Shown here one piece after another: positions 16,218-29,328 of a stretch of DNA of 34,631 bases. Every line of letters starts with the position of its first letter. Position 1 is the first letter of the stretch. A program made the translations under genes and the position numbers. This DNA is from Pseudomonadota bacterium (GTDB lineage Bacteria > Pseudomonadota > Gammaproteobacteria > Pseudomonadales > Moraxellaceae). Under the pieces are notes generated by a model. That model saw only the letters and a list, made by a program, of their open reading frames with translations. It did not search any database and was not told the DNA's origin. The DNA lies in NCBI GenBank assembly GCA_021848605.1, contig JAJZUM010000007.1, forward strand, positions 1 to 34,631, read 5' to 3'.

Positions 16218-17968
16218 TGCACCCCCAGACGTTTAAGGGTGGCGGGTATGTAAGGGCTTTTTGGGTGCAGGCGTAAAGCCTCATCCCAGATGTGTTGAGC
16301 ATCAGCTTTTTGACCGGTGACCCAGAGCACTTCGCCATAATGGGCGCCAATTTCATCGTCGTGATCCAGTGACCACGCTTTCGCCAGGTTCTCCAGAGCC
16401 TTGGCTTTGTCACCTTGGCGATACAGGACCCAACCCATGGAATCGATGATGGCAGGATCATTAGGACTGAGTTTGAGTGCTTCCTCAATATCGCTGCGCG
16501 CTTCCTGTAGCCGATTGGTACGGTCTGCAAGCGTATAGCCCAACGCGTTCAGTGCGATAGGGTTGTGTGGGTTCTTTTTAAGAATGATGTGAATGTCTTT
16601 GAGGAAAAGATCAAGATCGTTCAATTGCACAGCAACCATGGCTCGCGCATAGAGCGCGTCGTTGTCATCGGGATGACGCTTGAGTACACCGTCCAGGACT
16701 GCGGCCGCCGCAGCATATTGTCTGAGGTCATTCAGAGCATCAGATTTCAGCAGGTTCAGAGGGAGTTCGAATTCCGGGTGACGCTGAATGCTGGAGTCCA
16801 GCTCCTTGACGGCTTGCTCCGGGTGCTCTGATTTTTCCAGGATAACGGCAATGCTTTGCTGTGCAGCCAGGTAGTTTGGACCTGAATTAACAGCACGAAA
16901 ATCGATCAGGGCAGCGTGGAGATGCCCTTCGGCAACTTCAAGCTGTCCTAAGTACAAATAAGCTTCATTTTCGTGTCCAGGAATACTGGCCAGAGCATTG
17001 AGTGCGTGGTGAGCCTGATCAAGGTGATGATTTTGAATGGAAAGCAAGGCATAAGCCAAAGCGATTTCCGGATGATCGGGCGCATTCTTGAACAATATGG
17101 CATAATCGCTTTCCGCTTGTTTGGCATCCCCCATGCGAATGGCCAGTGCGGCTCGATTCTGGCGCATTTCAATCGATTCAGGGCTATGATTGAGCGCATG
17201 GCTGATGGAGCTCATGGCTTCTTTGTCGCGGTGCAAAACTTCGAGCAACTGAGCTTCCAGCAGGTTGGCTGGTACAAAGTAAGGGTCAATGCGATCAATA
17301 GACTGACATACTTGCAGCGCTGCTTCGGTCTTTTTCTCATGAGCTAACCAAAATGCATAGGTGTAACGTGCATTCACATTGTCCGGAAGATCGTGGAGCA
17401 GTTGCTGCATGGCGGATTCGATGCGGTGAATTTCGTTAGCACTTCGGGGCTTACGTGAAAAAAGCAATTCGGCAAAAATAGCATGAGGGTCATTGTGCAG
17501 GATTTTCTCAAGTTCCTGAACGCTGGCATCGTAATAGCCCAAATGCCACAAACTCGCTGCTTTGGCACTCATGGCCTGGATGTTGGAGGGCTCTTTCTCC
17601 AGCCAGAGCTGCGCCAGTCGCAACGAAACCTCATGATGGTGAGTCAACATGGCCAGCCGTATAGCACGTTGCAGAACGGCGGGATCCCTGGTTGATTCAG
17701 CTTCCTGGGTGTACAGCGGGAGAGCCTGGTCCGGATGACCGTGATCAATGGCGCTTTCTGCCTGCATCAAATCAAGCATGGTGGATCCGGACATCTGGCT
17801 TTGAGGTTTCACCTTGAGGACAGGTACAGAGGAAGCGGGGGTTGCGGCAACATGAGGCCGAAAAGTGCTGCAACCGCTCAGGCCTGCAGCCAGAAAGCCA
17901 CCTGCTAGAAAGCTACCTGTCAGAACTGTGAGAAACAAGGCAGATGAACGTTTTTTATGCTTGGGCAT
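16214..17968 (-). CDS. TPR-repeat lipoprotein
   Basis: The 584-residue protein has a signal peptide with a lipobox LSGC (Cys33), then an almost continuous array of tetratricopeptide repeats from about 60 to the end. Repeat units such as PNDPAIIDSMGWVLYRQGD and HPDDNDALYARAMVAVQ are clear. It should act as a periplasm-facing scaffold in protein-protein interactions; no catalytic domain is visible. Orthologue-like TPR lipoproteins precede lolB in related genomes, which hints at an outer-membrane assembly role, but this is inference. I chose ATG 17968 over TTG 17998 because the signal peptide then begins with a normal KHKKR n-region. Confidence 0.85.
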   Translation of the reverse strand: MPKHKKRSSALFLTVLTGSFLAGGFLAAGLSGCSTFRPHVAATPASSVPVLKVKPQSQMSGSTMLDLMQAESAIDHGHPDQALPLYTQEAESTRDPAVLQRAIRLAMLTHHHEVSLRLAQLWLEKEPSNIQAMSAKAASLWHLGYYDASVQELEKILHNDPHAIFAELLFSRKPRSANEIHRIESAMQQLLHDLPDNVNARYTYAFWLAHEKKTEAALQVCQSIDRIDPYFVPANLLEAQLLEVLHRDKEAMSSISHALNHSPESIEMRQNRAALAIRMGDAKQAESDYAILFKNAPDHPEIALAYALLSIQNHHLDQAHHALNALASIPGHENEAYLYLGQLEVAEGHLHAALIDFRAVNSGPNYLAAQQSIAVILEKSEHPEQAVKELDSSIQRHPEFELPLNLLKSDALNDLRQYAAAAAVLDGVLKRHPDDNDALYARAMVAVQLNDLDLFLKDIHIILKKNPHNPIALNALGYTLADRTNRLQEARSDIEEALKLSPNDPAIIDSMGWVLYRQGDKAKALENLAKAWSLDHDDEIGAHYGEVLWVTGQKADAQHIWDEALRLHPKSPYIPATLKRLGVH

Positions 17969-18116
17969 AATATCTCGTGTAGAGGCAACAGCCTGCAAGT
18001 GTCTGGACAGCCATCACACCGATTGAGTTTTCGATCAGGGCGACGAATTTACCCCTTAATCCTAGCATGAATTGTAGAATCGAGTGCATCCGATCACTGC
18101 AAATGGGGGCAGATCG

Positions 18117-18145
18117 TTGTCATGGGGATCATTGCCAAGTATACT
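18117..18145 (+). promoter_or_regulatory. Sigma70-type promoter for hemA operon
   Basis: TTGTCA (5 of 6) and TATACT (5 of 6) are separated by exactly 17 bp. The predicted start near 18152 leaves a leader of roughly 165 bases before the hemA ATG, long enough for RNA-level control. Confidence 0.7.
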
Positions 18146-18146
18146 G

Positions 18147-18248
18147 TTTTTCTCATTCTTGATGCATAGGGGCTGCACGGGCATTAAGCAGATTGTCGGT
18201 CGATCAGGTCATCTGCATCCGTGTTTTTCTCATGCAAGAAGCATTAAG
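18147..18248 (+). repeat. Repeated motif pair in the hemA leader
   Basis: TTTTTCTCAT occurs at 18147-18156 and 18224-18233, each followed by GCATTAAG at 18181-18188 and 18241-18248. The arm ATGCAAGAA (18232-18240) can also pair approximately with TTCTTGATGCAT just after the first copy. The arrangement could give alternative RNA folds or tandem protein sites. Confidence 0.5.
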
Positions 18249-18318
18249 AACGGCAAGTAAAGAAATGGTGGGGCGATTGTTCAACGCTCCGATGCGTTTT
18301 CCTTGATGTGGATGTAGT

Positions 18319-19587
18319 ATGGGGCTTTGGGCCTGGGGCATCAATCATAAAACCGCGAGCGTCGGCTTGCGTGAGCGACTGGCTTTGCCTGCCGAGCGTC
18401 GTTCTGAGGTGCTGCGTTCCATTCAGCAGCGAACGGGAGTCTCTGAGCTGGCCATATTGTCCACATGTAACCGGACGGAAATTTATGCCCACGGGCCCGG
18501 TAGTGAGCATGAGTGGCTGCGCTGGCTGGTTGAGGAACGCCAATTACCCTTGTCAGAGTTGACTGAGGCAGCGTATCAGTGGACCGATGAGGCTGCAGTG
18601 CGTCATATGATGCGGGTGGCAGCCGGTCTGGATTCCATGGTTCTGGGTGAGCCGCAGATTTTAGGTCAAATGAAGTCGGCCTATCAGGATGCCCAGACCG
18701 CTGGGACCTTGGGGCAGTCGCTAAATCAGGTCTTTCAGCAGGTATTTGCCTGTGCCAAACAGGTGCGCAGTGAAACAGCCATTGGCCTCAATCCGGTCTC
18801 GGTCGGCTATGCGGCCGTTGTGCTGGCACGACAGATTTTCAGCAGCCTCGAGAAAAGTACGGCACTTCTGGTTGGGGCTGGTGAAACCGTTGAACTAGTT
18901 GGTAAGCACCTTCGGGAGCAGGGCGTTCGTCATATTCACGTTGCCAACCGGACATTGGCTAAAGCAGAAGTTCTGGCGGAGGCGCTTGGAGGCGGTCGAG
19001 CCATGCCCTTAAGCGATTTGCCTTCGGCTCTTGTCGATGCCGATATGGTTTTTTGTTCTACGGCGAGTACCTTGCCACTCATCGGCAAGGGTATGGTTGA
19101 GCGGGTTCTACAAGCGCGGCGTTATCGTCCCATGCTGATGATTGATATGGCCGTGCCCCGCGATATCGAGGCTGAAGTTGCAGAACTTGACAATGTCTAT
19201 CTCTACACCGTCGATGACCTTGAACACGTCATTGCGGATAACCGTAAGGCACGGGAAGATGCTGCTCAGGCAGCAGAAAAAATCATTGCCGAGCGTACTG
19301 AGCTTTTTGTGCAGCAACGACGCTCACTAGATGCGGTCGATACCATTCGGGCGCTGCGATCCCAGGTTGAAGAATGGCGTGTCCAGGAGCTTGAGCGAGC
19401 GAGTCTGCTGCTGGGCCAGGGTGTTGCTGCACAAGAAGTCATGGATCGCATGTCACGCGCCTTGATGAACAAGGTTTTGCATCAGCCGTCCGTTTCTTTG
19501 CGCTCATGGGCGGCAGCCGGTGATCAGGCTGGCCTTGCATATGCCCAGGAGTTGCTTGGTTTGTCGTCGGCTCGGGAGGATGCATGA
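18319..19587 (+). CDS. hemA: Glutamyl-tRNA reductase
   Basis: HemA reduces glutamyl-tRNA to glutamate-1-semialdehyde, the committed step of tetrapyrrole synthesis, and passes it to HemL (encoded at 1411-2694). The 422-residue enzyme shows [16 protein letters not shown], the catalytic [10 protein letters not shown] (Cys50), [20 protein letters not shown] near 105, the NADPH fold [16 protein letters not shown] near 185 and DMAVPRDIE near 275, with a C-terminal dimerisation helix. The stop overlaps the prfA start as ATGA. The ribosome site is weak, in line with possible leader control. Confidence 0.96.
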   Translation: MGLWAWGINHKTASVGLRERLALPAERRSEVLRSIQQRTGVSELAILSTCNRTEIYAHGPGSEHEWLRWLVEERQLPLSELTEAAYQWTDEAAVRHMMRVAAGLDSMVLGEPQILGQMKSAYQDAQTAGTLGQSLNQVFQQVFACAKQVRSETAIGLNPVSVGYAAVVLARQIFSSLEKSTALLVGAGETVELVGKHLREQGVRHIHVANRTLAKAEVLAEALGGGRAMPLSDLPSALVDADMVFCSTASTLPLIGKGMVERVLQARRYRPMLMIDMAVPRDIEAEVAELDNVYLYTVDDLEHVIADNRKAREDAAQAAEKIIAERTELFVQQRRSLDAVDTIRALRSQVEEWRVQELERASLLLGQGVAAQEVMDRMSRALMNKVLHQPSVSLRSWAAAGDQAGLAYAQELLGLSSAREDA

Positions 19588-20666
19588 TCAAAGCCAGTTT
19601 GCTTGACAAGTTGCAACGGCTGGTCGAACGCCAGGAAGAAGTGCATGCTATGTTGGCTGACCCACTCGTTATTGGTCAGCAAGAGCAATTTCGCAAACTC
19701 AGTCGTGAGGCAGCTGAACTTGAACCGGTTGTATTGGCCTGGCAGGACTGGAAAACTTTGCTGGTGGCTCGTTCCGAAGCTGAGGAACTCATCCGTGATC
19801 CGGATTTTCGGGATATGGCGCAAACCGAGTTGCAAGCCATTGAAGCTCGAATTCCTGAAGTTGAAGATTCATTGCTTGCCAGCATGCTGCCGCATGATCC
19901 ACGCGACGATTCCAGTATATATCTCGAGGTGCGAGCGGGAACCGGTGGTGATGAAGCTGCAATTTTTGCGGGCGATCTCTTTCGGATGTATTGCCGATAT
20001 GCCGAGCGCCAAGGCTGGGAGGTTGAAGTCATGTCGGCCAGCGATGGTGAGCATGGTGGCTTCAAAGAAGTGATTGCGGAGGTTCGTGGGCGATCCATTT
20101 TTGCCCGCCTGAAATTCGAGTCTGGCGTGCATCGGGTTCAACGTGTACCTGAAACCGAAGCTCAGGGCAGGGTGCATACCAGTGCTTGTACCGTTGCTGT
20201 GCTGCCGGTGCAGGAAGAGGTGACCTCTGTTGAAATTAATCCTGCGGACCTGCGGGTGGATACCTACCGCTCCAGTGGGGCGGGAGGACAACATGTCAAC
20301 AAGACTGATTCGGCCATTCGTATAACCCATGTGCCGACCGGAATAGTGGTGGAGTGTCAGGACGAACGCTCCCAACACAAAAATCGCTCGCGAGCGATGA
20401 GTTTGCTGGCTGCAAGGTTATTGGCGCGTGAACAGGAGGCTCAGCAAGCGGCAACTGCAACGCTTAGGCGCAATCTGGTGGGTACGGGTGACCGGTCGGA
20501 GCGGATCCGCACCTACAACTTTCCGCAAGGACGTTTGACCGATCACCGGATTAACCTGACGTTGTACAGTCTTCAGGATGTCATGGAAGGGGAGTTGGAT
20601 CCCGTGATTGATGCCCTGGTGCGCGAACATCAGGCGGATCAACTTGCTGCCCTTGCTGAAGGTTGA
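19584..20666 (+). CDS. prfA: Peptide chain release factor 1
   Basis: RF1 ends translation at UAA and UAG. The 360-residue protein contains the stop-recognition region [20 protein letters not shown] (PxT motif as PET) and the GGQ motif in [15 protein letters not shown] (about residues 234-236), whose Gln is methylated by PrmC encoded next. GGGAGGA lies 3 bases before the ATG. Overlap with hemA and adjacency to prmC give the common hemA-prfA-prmC operon. Confidence 0.97.
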   Translation: MIKASLLDKLQRLVERQEEVHAMLADPLVIGQQEQFRKLSREAAELEPVVLAWQDWKTLLVARSEAEELIRDPDFRDMAQTELQAIEARIPEVEDSLLASMLPHDPRDDSSIYLEVRAGTGGDEAAIFAGDLFRMYCRYAERQGWEVEVMSASDGEHGGFKEVIAEVRGRSIFARLKFESGVHRVQRVPETEAQGRVHTSACTVAVLPVQEEVTSVEINPADLRVDTYRSSGAGGQHVNKTDSAIRITHVPTGIVVECQDERSQHKNRSRAMSLLAARLLAREQEAQQAATATLRRNLVGTGDRSERIRTYNFPQGRLTDHRINLTLYSLQDVMEGELDPVIDALVREHQADQLAALAEG

Positions 20667-20670
20667 TTGC

Positions 20671-21486
20671 ATGCAGGTTCGCCAGTGGTGGCGCATGCGC
20701 GCGGTGAATGACGAGGCTAGGAAGGATGCCCAGGAACTGTTGATGCATCAGCTAGGGGTGAGCCGAACCGGTTTTTATCAAGTCCAGGATCAGTATTTGG
20801 CTGGTGAACAGCTGGACTGTCTTCATCAGCAGTGGCTTAAGCGGGAGCAAGGGACACCTCTGCCTTATATTTTAGGAAAAGCATGGTTCTGGGGGATGTC
20901 CTTGCGAGTTTCTGCTGATGTTCTGATTCCCCGGCCGGATACCGAGGTTCTGGTTCAGGCCTTGCTGGAGCTTGATGTTGCTGGCGAGGCTGATGTTGCT
21001 GACCTGGGAACGGGGAGCGCCGCTATTGCCTTGGCAGCATCTCGAGAGCGTCCACAATGGCGTTTTGTGGGTGTTGACCGGTCCGAGGCCGCTTTGCGGA
21101 TTGCCCGTCAGAATGTGGATGAGTTCGCTGCGGGTCGGGTGCATCTGGTCTGTGGCTCATGGTTCGATCCCCTAAAGCCACACAGCTGGGATGTCGTAGT
21201 CAGTAATCCGCCTTATCTGTCTTCAGATGATTCCCATCTGAGTGCTCTGATTCATGAACCCTTGGGTGCTCTGGTTGCTGGCGATCAGGGGCTCGCCGAT
21301 CTGGCCAGGATTGTTGACTGTGCTCCTCTTTACTTGCGGCAAGGCGGCTGGTTATTGCTTGAGCATGGTTGGCAGCAGGGGGCAGTTGTCCATCACATGT
21401 TTAAACGAGCCGGTTGGCACGATGTTCGAACGCTGGTTGATCTGGCCGGTCGTGATCGAATGTGTCTGGGGCAGTGGCATGGATGA
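20671..21486 (+). CDS. prmC: Release factor glutamine methyltransferase
   Basis: PrmC N5-methylates the Gln of the GGQ motif in release factors using S-adenosylmethionine. The 271-residue protein has an N-terminal helical RF-binding domain (PLPYILGKAWFWG near 64), IPRPDTE at 86-92, the SAM motif VADLGTGSAAIALA near 109 and the active-site NPPY at 179-182. I chose ATG 20671, 4 bases after the prfA stop with AAGG upstream; the longer frame lies inside prfA. Its end overlaps the next gene by 8 bases. Confidence 0.94.
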   Translation: MQVRQWWRMRAVNDEARKDAQELLMHQLGVSRTGFYQVQDQYLAGEQLDCLHQQWLKREQGTPLPYILGKAWFWGMSLRVSADVLIPRPDTEVLVQALLELDVAGEADVADLGTGSAAIALAASRERPQWRFVGVDRSEAALRIARQNVDEFAAGRVHLVCGSWFDPLKPHSWDVVVSNPPYLSSDDSHLSALIHEPLGALVAGDQGLADLARIVDCAPLYLRQGGWLLLEHGWQQGAVVHHMFKRAGWHDVRTLVDLAGRDRMCLGQWHG

Positions 21487-22231
21487 TCTTCAGTTATTGC
21501 GCTACAGTCGGCATTTGTTATTGCCGCAGTGGGATGCTGAAACCCAGCAACAACTAGCTGCTTCACGTGTCCTGCTTGTTGGAGCTGGGGGGTTGGGCTG
21601 TGCAGTCGCTCCCTATCTTGTCGCCGCAGGTCTTGGAGTCGTACACATTGTTGATGATGATGCGGTTGATTTAAGCAATTTACAGCGACAGATTCTTTAT
21701 GGTTCGGCCAGTATAGGTCAAGCCAAGGCAGAAGCGGCCCGGCAACGCCTTCTGGATCTCAATCCGGAGGTAAGGGTGGTGCCTCATGTCTGTCGTCTTG
21801 ATGCAGACTGGTTGTCCGGTATGGATGTTGATCTGGTCCTTGATGGCTCGGATAATTTTGAAACCCGCCATTCGGTCAATGCTTTTTGTGTGCGTCGAGG
21901 CATAGGATTGGTCAGTGGGGCTGCCTTGGGTTGGCAGGGTCAACTTGCTGTTTTTGATCCTAAACAACCTGAAACAGGGTGTTATGCCTGTCTTTATCAT
22001 CCAGGGCCCGATGATGAAGGCGGTCAATGCAGTCATTCAGGAGTTATTGGACCACTGGTTGGCATCATCGGCAGCATGATGGCGCTGGAAGCGCTCAAAT
22101 GGCTCGGTAAAATTGAACAATCGGCTGTTGGCAAGCTCATCGTGTATGATGCGCAGCACAGTAGCTTTCGTCAGGTTCGTCTTCGGCAGGATCCGGATTG
22201 CCCGGTGTGTGCCAACAGACAGCTGGCATAA
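21479..22231 (+). CDS. moeB: MoeB/ThiF/HesA family adenylyltransferase
   Basis: The 250-residue E1-like protein activates the C-terminus of a small sulfur carrier (MoaD or ThiS type) by adenylation. It has the Rossmann ATP site VLLVGAGGLGC (residues 31-41), DDDAVDLSNLQRQILY near 59, LDGSDNFETRHSVNAFC near 121, and two zinc-binding Cys pairs, CYAC (168-171) and CPVC (241-244). There is no rhodanese domain. MoeB is the usual assignment next to prmC, but ThiF is a fair alternative given the thiamine genes in the window; sequence alone does not decide. It overlaps prmC by 8 bases. Confidence 0.85.
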   Translation: MDDLQLLRYSRHLLLPQWDAETQQQLAASRVLLVGAGGLGCAVAPYLVAAGLGVVHIVDDDAVDLSNLQRQILYGSASIGQAKAEAARQRLLDLNPEVRVVPHVCRLDADWLSGMDVDLVLDGSDNFETRHSVNAFCVRRGIGLVSGAALGWQGQLAVFDPKQPETGCYACLYHPGPDDEGGQCSHSGVIGPLVGIIGSMMALEALKWLGKIEQSAVGKLIVYDAQHSSFRQVRLRQDPDCPVCANRQLA

Positions 22232-22254
22232 TGTCGCAATGACTAGGGAGATTC

Positions 22255-23583
22255 ATGATGGCGACAAATAATTCCTATGTAACCATGACCAATCTTTTCA
22301 AGGGAATGTTTCGTATCGGACAGACGGGTAGTGTTTTGGCGCAAGCCGGTCTACGCTGGTTGCTCGGCGATCGGCCGACGTTGCCCCGGTTGCTGCGCGA
22401 AACTTTTGAAGAGTTAGGCGCCACGTACATCAAATTGGGTCAGTTTATTGCCAGTTCGCCGTCTCTTTTTCCAGAAGCCTATGTTGCAGAGTTTCAAAGT
22501 TGTCTTGATCAGACTGATCCTTTGCCCTTTTCCCTGTTACGCCCTGTTGTTGAGGCTGACCTTGGGCGCCCCATTGCCACCCTATTTCGCTCCGTTGAAG
22601 AAAAACCATTGGCTTCTGCGTCGATTGCTCAGGTTCATGCTGCTGTCACGACTACGGGCGAATCGGTGGTTTTGAAAATTCAAAAACCTGGAGTTGCCAA
22701 TATTCTGGTGACGGATCTCAATTTTCTTTATCTCTCGGCTCGTGTGGTTGAAAAACTGTTTCCTTACATCCAGTTTGCTTCTCTGTCGGCAATCGTTGAA
22801 GAAATACAAGGTTGTATGATGGAAGAGGTGGACTTTTTCAAGGAAGCCAACAATATCCGGCAATTTCAGAGTTTTCTGGCACGTACCGGCAATACACAGG
22901 TTGTGGTACCACGGGTTTATGGTGCGCTGTCCGGTCAAAAGGTGCTGACCATGGAACGTTTTTATGGTGTGTCCCTGACGGATCTCGAGGCAATTCGGCA
23001 GTACTCGGCAGACCCGGCCATGACTCTGATTACGGCCATGAATACCTGGTTTGCTAGTCTTACCCAGTGTGAGAGCTTCCATGCGGACCTGCATGCAGGA
23101 AATTTGATGGTGCTCACGGATGGTCGATTAGGTTTTATCGATTTTGGTATTGTCGGGAGAATTGAGCCTGAGACCTGGAAGGCAACCATGCAGTTCATGG
23201 AGTCGCTCAGTGTCGGCGATGTTGATACCATGGCAGCAAGTATGGTCAAAATCGGCATAACGCGCAGTCAGGTAGATCTGAAACGGCTGAAAGCTGATAT
23301 CCGCAGCATACAGCATCTTTTTGGATCCATGGATGCCGATTCGATGATGTCCGGTATGATCAACGACCAGCAGATCAACCGGATTCTGCTGGATATTGTG
23401 GCTGTTGGCGAACGACATGGCATCCGCTTCCCGAGGGCCTTTGCACTGCTGGTCAAACAGGTTCTCTATTTCGATCGTTACATTAAGATTTTGGCGCCGG
23501 ATCTGAATATGTTTGATGACGGGCGCCTTGATCTACTCGGTGAGGATATCCCCCTGACACCACTGAAATTCAATCCACTCTAG
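22255..23583 (+). CDS. ABC1/ADCK (UbiB-like) atypical kinase
   Basis: The 442-residue protein has the signature of the ADCK family: the KxGQ motif in YIKLGQFIASSP near 61, the Ala-rich loop LASASIAQVH near 122, the lysine in VVLKIQKPG near 139, the HADLHAGN catalytic loop near 277 and FIDFGIVG near 294. Family members support ubiquinone synthesis or lipid homeostasis and are ATPases or kinases with unclear substrates. It lacks the two C-terminal membrane helices of classical UbiB, so I do not call it ubiB. GGGAG lies 6 bases before ATG 22255; a second ATG follows directly. It is in line with moeB and the GST gene. Confidence 0.87.
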   Translation: MMATNNSYVTMTNLFKGMFRIGQTGSVLAQAGLRWLLGDRPTLPRLLRETFEELGATYIKLGQFIASSPSLFPEAYVAEFQSCLDQTDPLPFSLLRPVVEADLGRPIATLFRSVEEKPLASASIAQVHAAVTTTGESVVLKIQKPGVANILVTDLNFLYLSARVVEKLFPYIQFASLSAIVEEIQGCMMEEVDFFKEANNIRQFQSFLARTGNTQVVVPRVYGALSGQKVLTMERFYGVSLTDLEAIRQYSADPAMTLITAMNTWFASLTQCESFHADLHAGNLMVLTDGRLGFIDFGIVGRIEPETWKATMQFMESLSVGDVDTMAASMVKIGITRSQVDLKRLKADIRSIQHLFGSMDADSMMSGMINDQQINRILLDIVAVGERHGIRFPRAFALLVKQVLYFDRYIKILAPDLNMFDDGRLDLLGEDIPLTPLKFNPL

Positions 23584-23593
23584 GAGTCTGTCG

Positions 23594-24262
23594 ATGATTC
23601 GTGTCCACCATCTGGAAAACTCACGTTCCCAGCGCATTCTCTGGCTTCTCGAGGAACTTGGGCTTGATTATGAGGTCGTTCATTATCAACGTGATCCAAA
23701 AACCATGTTGGCGCCCGCCGCTCTTAAAGCCATTCATCCATTAGGAAAGTCTCCTGTCATTACCGACGGTGATCGCGTCGTGGCTGAATCGGGGGCCATC
23801 ATTGAATATCTGATTGACAAGTATGGAGAGGGGCGACTGAAGCCGGCTGCGGGAAGTGCTGCTCTGGATGCTTATCGTTATTGGCTGCATTTTGCCGAGG
23901 GTTCGCTCATGCCTTACCTAGTCATGAAGCTGGTCTTCACCAAGGTAGAAACTGGACCAATGCCCTTTTTCATTCGTCCGATTGCTCGCCGCATCAGCAA
24001 GGAAGTCGGCAAACGTTTTCTTGATACCAATCTTGAACAAATGATGCAGTTTATCAATGATCACTTGTCCCGTAATCGTTGGTTTGCCGGGTCTGAACTG
24101 AGTGGTGCCGATATTCAGATGAGTTTTGCGATGGAGGCGTTGATGTCTCGTCCTGCCCAGATGCAGTCGTGTCCACAGATTAAGGCCTATGTTCAGCGTA
24201 TGCGCGATTTGCCGTCTTATCAGAGGGCGTTAGAACAAGGAGGAGCCCTTGTTTTGGGCTAA
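23594..24262 (+). CDS. Glutathione S-transferase family protein
   Basis: The 222-residue protein has a thioredoxin-like N-domain (IRVHHLENSRSQRILWLLEELGLDYEV, HPLGKSPVI near 48, VVAESGAIIEYL near 61) and an all-helical C-domain including WFAGSELSGADIQMSF near 164. SRSQR places the likely glutathione-activating Ser/Arg region. The substrate is unknown. AGGAG lies 7 bases before the ATG and the start is 10 bp after the ABC1 kinase stop, so it ends the hemA operon. The terminator stem overlaps its last codons. Confidence 0.9.
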   Translation: MIRVHHLENSRSQRILWLLEELGLDYEVVHYQRDPKTMLAPAALKAIHPLGKSPVITDGDRVVAESGAIIEYLIDKYGEGRLKPAAGSAALDAYRYWLHFAEGSLMPYLVMKLVFTKVETGPMPFFIRPIARRISKEVGKRFLDTNLEQMMQFINDHLSRNRWFAGSELSGADIQMSFAMEALMSRPAQMQSCPQIKAYVQRMRDLPSYQRALEQGGALVLG

Positions 24263-24270
24263 GTTTTTTT
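24244..24270 (+). terminator. Intrinsic terminator after the GST gene
   Basis: A 5-bp stem AGCCC/GGGCT (24244-24248 with 24256-24260, loop TTGTTTT) is followed within 3 bases by seven T residues. It includes the GST stop codon and separates the hemA operon from pyrG. Confidence 0.65.
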
Positions 24271-24286
24271 CTGGTTTTTGCTTGCG

Positions 24287-24315
24287 TTGAACCAGGACGG
24301 TGAAGCTGCTAGAAT
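24287..24315 (+). promoter_or_regulatory. Sigma70-type promoter for pyrG operon
   Basis: TTGAAC (5 of 6) and TAGAAT (5 of 6) are separated by exactly 17 bp, directly after the GST terminator. The predicted start near 24322 gives a leader of about 60 bases before pyrG. Confidence 0.75.
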
Positions 24316-24344
24316 GCCCTCCCGTCCTGATGCGTATTGCTTGA

Positions 24345-26854
<2,510 letters not shown>

Positions 26855-26913
26855 AGCTTGATGGAATTTCTGGCGTTATGACGGCCGGGCAGGGACGCAT
26901 CGGCTCAAGATAG

Positions 26914-28296
<1,383 letters not shown>

Positions 28297-28298
28297 GA

Positions 28299-28619
28299 AT
28301 GACCTGGACGCGTTGGTTGTTGTTGCTGGCTCTGACCCTTTTTATTCTGGTTCAACTCCATCTGTGGGTTGGGCATGGTGGAATCAGGGATATCCAGCAC
28401 ATCAAGGCACTGGTTGCGCGTCAGCAGGCCCAGAATCAGGTACTGCAAGCGCGTAACCGGGTGTTGAGGGCTGAGGTTCAGGACCTGAAAACCGGAACGG
28501 CGGCTCTTGAAGAGCATGCCCGGTTGGATTTAGGTATGATTCGTTCCAATGAAACCTTCTATATGATTCCGGGTCAACTTTCAACATCGGCACCAACGCT
28601 GCCCGCATCGGCACACTGA
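28299..28619 (+). CDS. ftsB: Cell division protein FtsB
   Basis: FtsB is a small bitopic divisome protein that binds FtsL and FtsQ. The 106-residue product has one N-terminal membrane helix (about residues 6-24), a coiled coil (about 30-70, with LVARQQAQNQVLQARNRVL) and the family motif EEHARLDLGMIRSNETFYMI. A Ser/Pro-rich tail follows. The ATG is 2 bases after the eno stop, the conserved eno-ftsB junction. Confidence 0.9.
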   Translation: MTWTRWLLLLALTLFILVQLHLWVGHGGIRDIQHIKALVARQQAQNQVLQARNRVLRAEVQDLKTGTAALEEHARLDLGMIRSNETFYMIPGQLSTSAPTLPASAH

Positions 28620-28629
28620 GGGATGTTGC

Positions 28630-29328
28630 ATGCAATTTTGGTGGGTCGTTCCCGCAGCAGGGGCTGGTCAGCGGATGGGTGCAGCACTTCCCAAACAATA
28701 TCTTTCCTTAGCAGGGCGTTCTGTATTTTACTGGACGCTTAAGCAACTGTCCGAGATGCATGGATTTGCCGGAACGGTGGTTGCAATAGCTCCGGATGAC
28801 CAGCGGGCACGACAGAATGTGCCGGAAGGAATGCATGTCTATTGGGCAGAAGGTGGGGTAGAACGCTCCGATAGTGTGGCCAGAGCCCTGGAGGTTGTTG
28901 CTGAACTGGCTGCGCCAGATGATTGGGTTCTGGTACACGATGTGGCGCGTCCATGTATTGATTCTCAGGATGTTGAGCGATTGATCGAGGTGGCTGTACA
29001 GCGTTCCGGTGGCGCTGGGGCACTGCTTGCTGCCCCGATAGCGGATACTATTAAGCGTGCGCAGGAAGGAGCTGTTGCGGCGACCGTGGATCGTTCCGAA
29101 CTCTGGTCGGCCCTAACACCTCAGATGTTTCGCCTGAACCGCCTGCGCGAAGCATTACGTGTGGCACGGCAAAGAGGAGTGATGATTCGTGATGAGTCCT
29201 CTGCTGTTGAGCTTCTGGGGGACTGTCCTTTGTTGGTGCGCGGGCGAAGGGATAACCTTAAAATCACTTGGCCGGAAGATATGGTCATGGTCGAGGCAAT
29301 TTTGTCCCAACGTGGAGTTATTCAATGA
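28630..29328 (+). CDS. ispD: 2-C-methyl-D-erythritol 4-phosphate cytidylyltransferase
   Basis: IspD is the third MEP-pathway enzyme and joins CTP to methylerythritol phosphate; the CTP producer PyrG is encoded in the same operon. The 232-residue protein has the nucleotide-binding start [29 protein letters not shown] near 98, [17 protein letters not shown] near 157 and the C-terminal [10 protein letters not shown] near 210. GAGGGA lies about 6 bases before the ATG. The stop overlaps ispF as ATGA. Confidence 0.95.
   Translation: MQFWWVVPAAGAGQRMGAALPKQYLSLAGRSVFYWTLKQLSEMHGFAGTVVAIAPDDQRARQNVPEGMHVYWAEGGVERSDSVARALEVVAELAAPDDWVLVHDVARPCIDSQDVERLIEVAVQRSGGAGALLAAPIADTIKRAQEGAVAATVDRSELWSALTPQMFRLNRLREALRVARQRGVMIRDESSAVELLGDCPLLVRGRRDNLKITWPEDMVMVEAILSQRGVIQ

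Larger units (their letters stand above)
17969..18318. other. Divergent control region between TPR gene and hemA
   Basis: This 350-bp gap has no supported gene. It holds a strong hemA promoter (18117-18145) and a leader of about 165 bases with two copies of a TTTTTCTCAT..GCATTAAG pattern. On the TPR side I see only weak candidates, for example minus-strand TACAAT near 18075 without a well-spaced -35 box. Confidence 0.6.

Noticed and set aside
22255-23583. Naming the ABC1 kinase ubiB
   Set aside because: The C-terminal membrane helices of UbiB are missing and the gene is not near ubiE or ubiJ.
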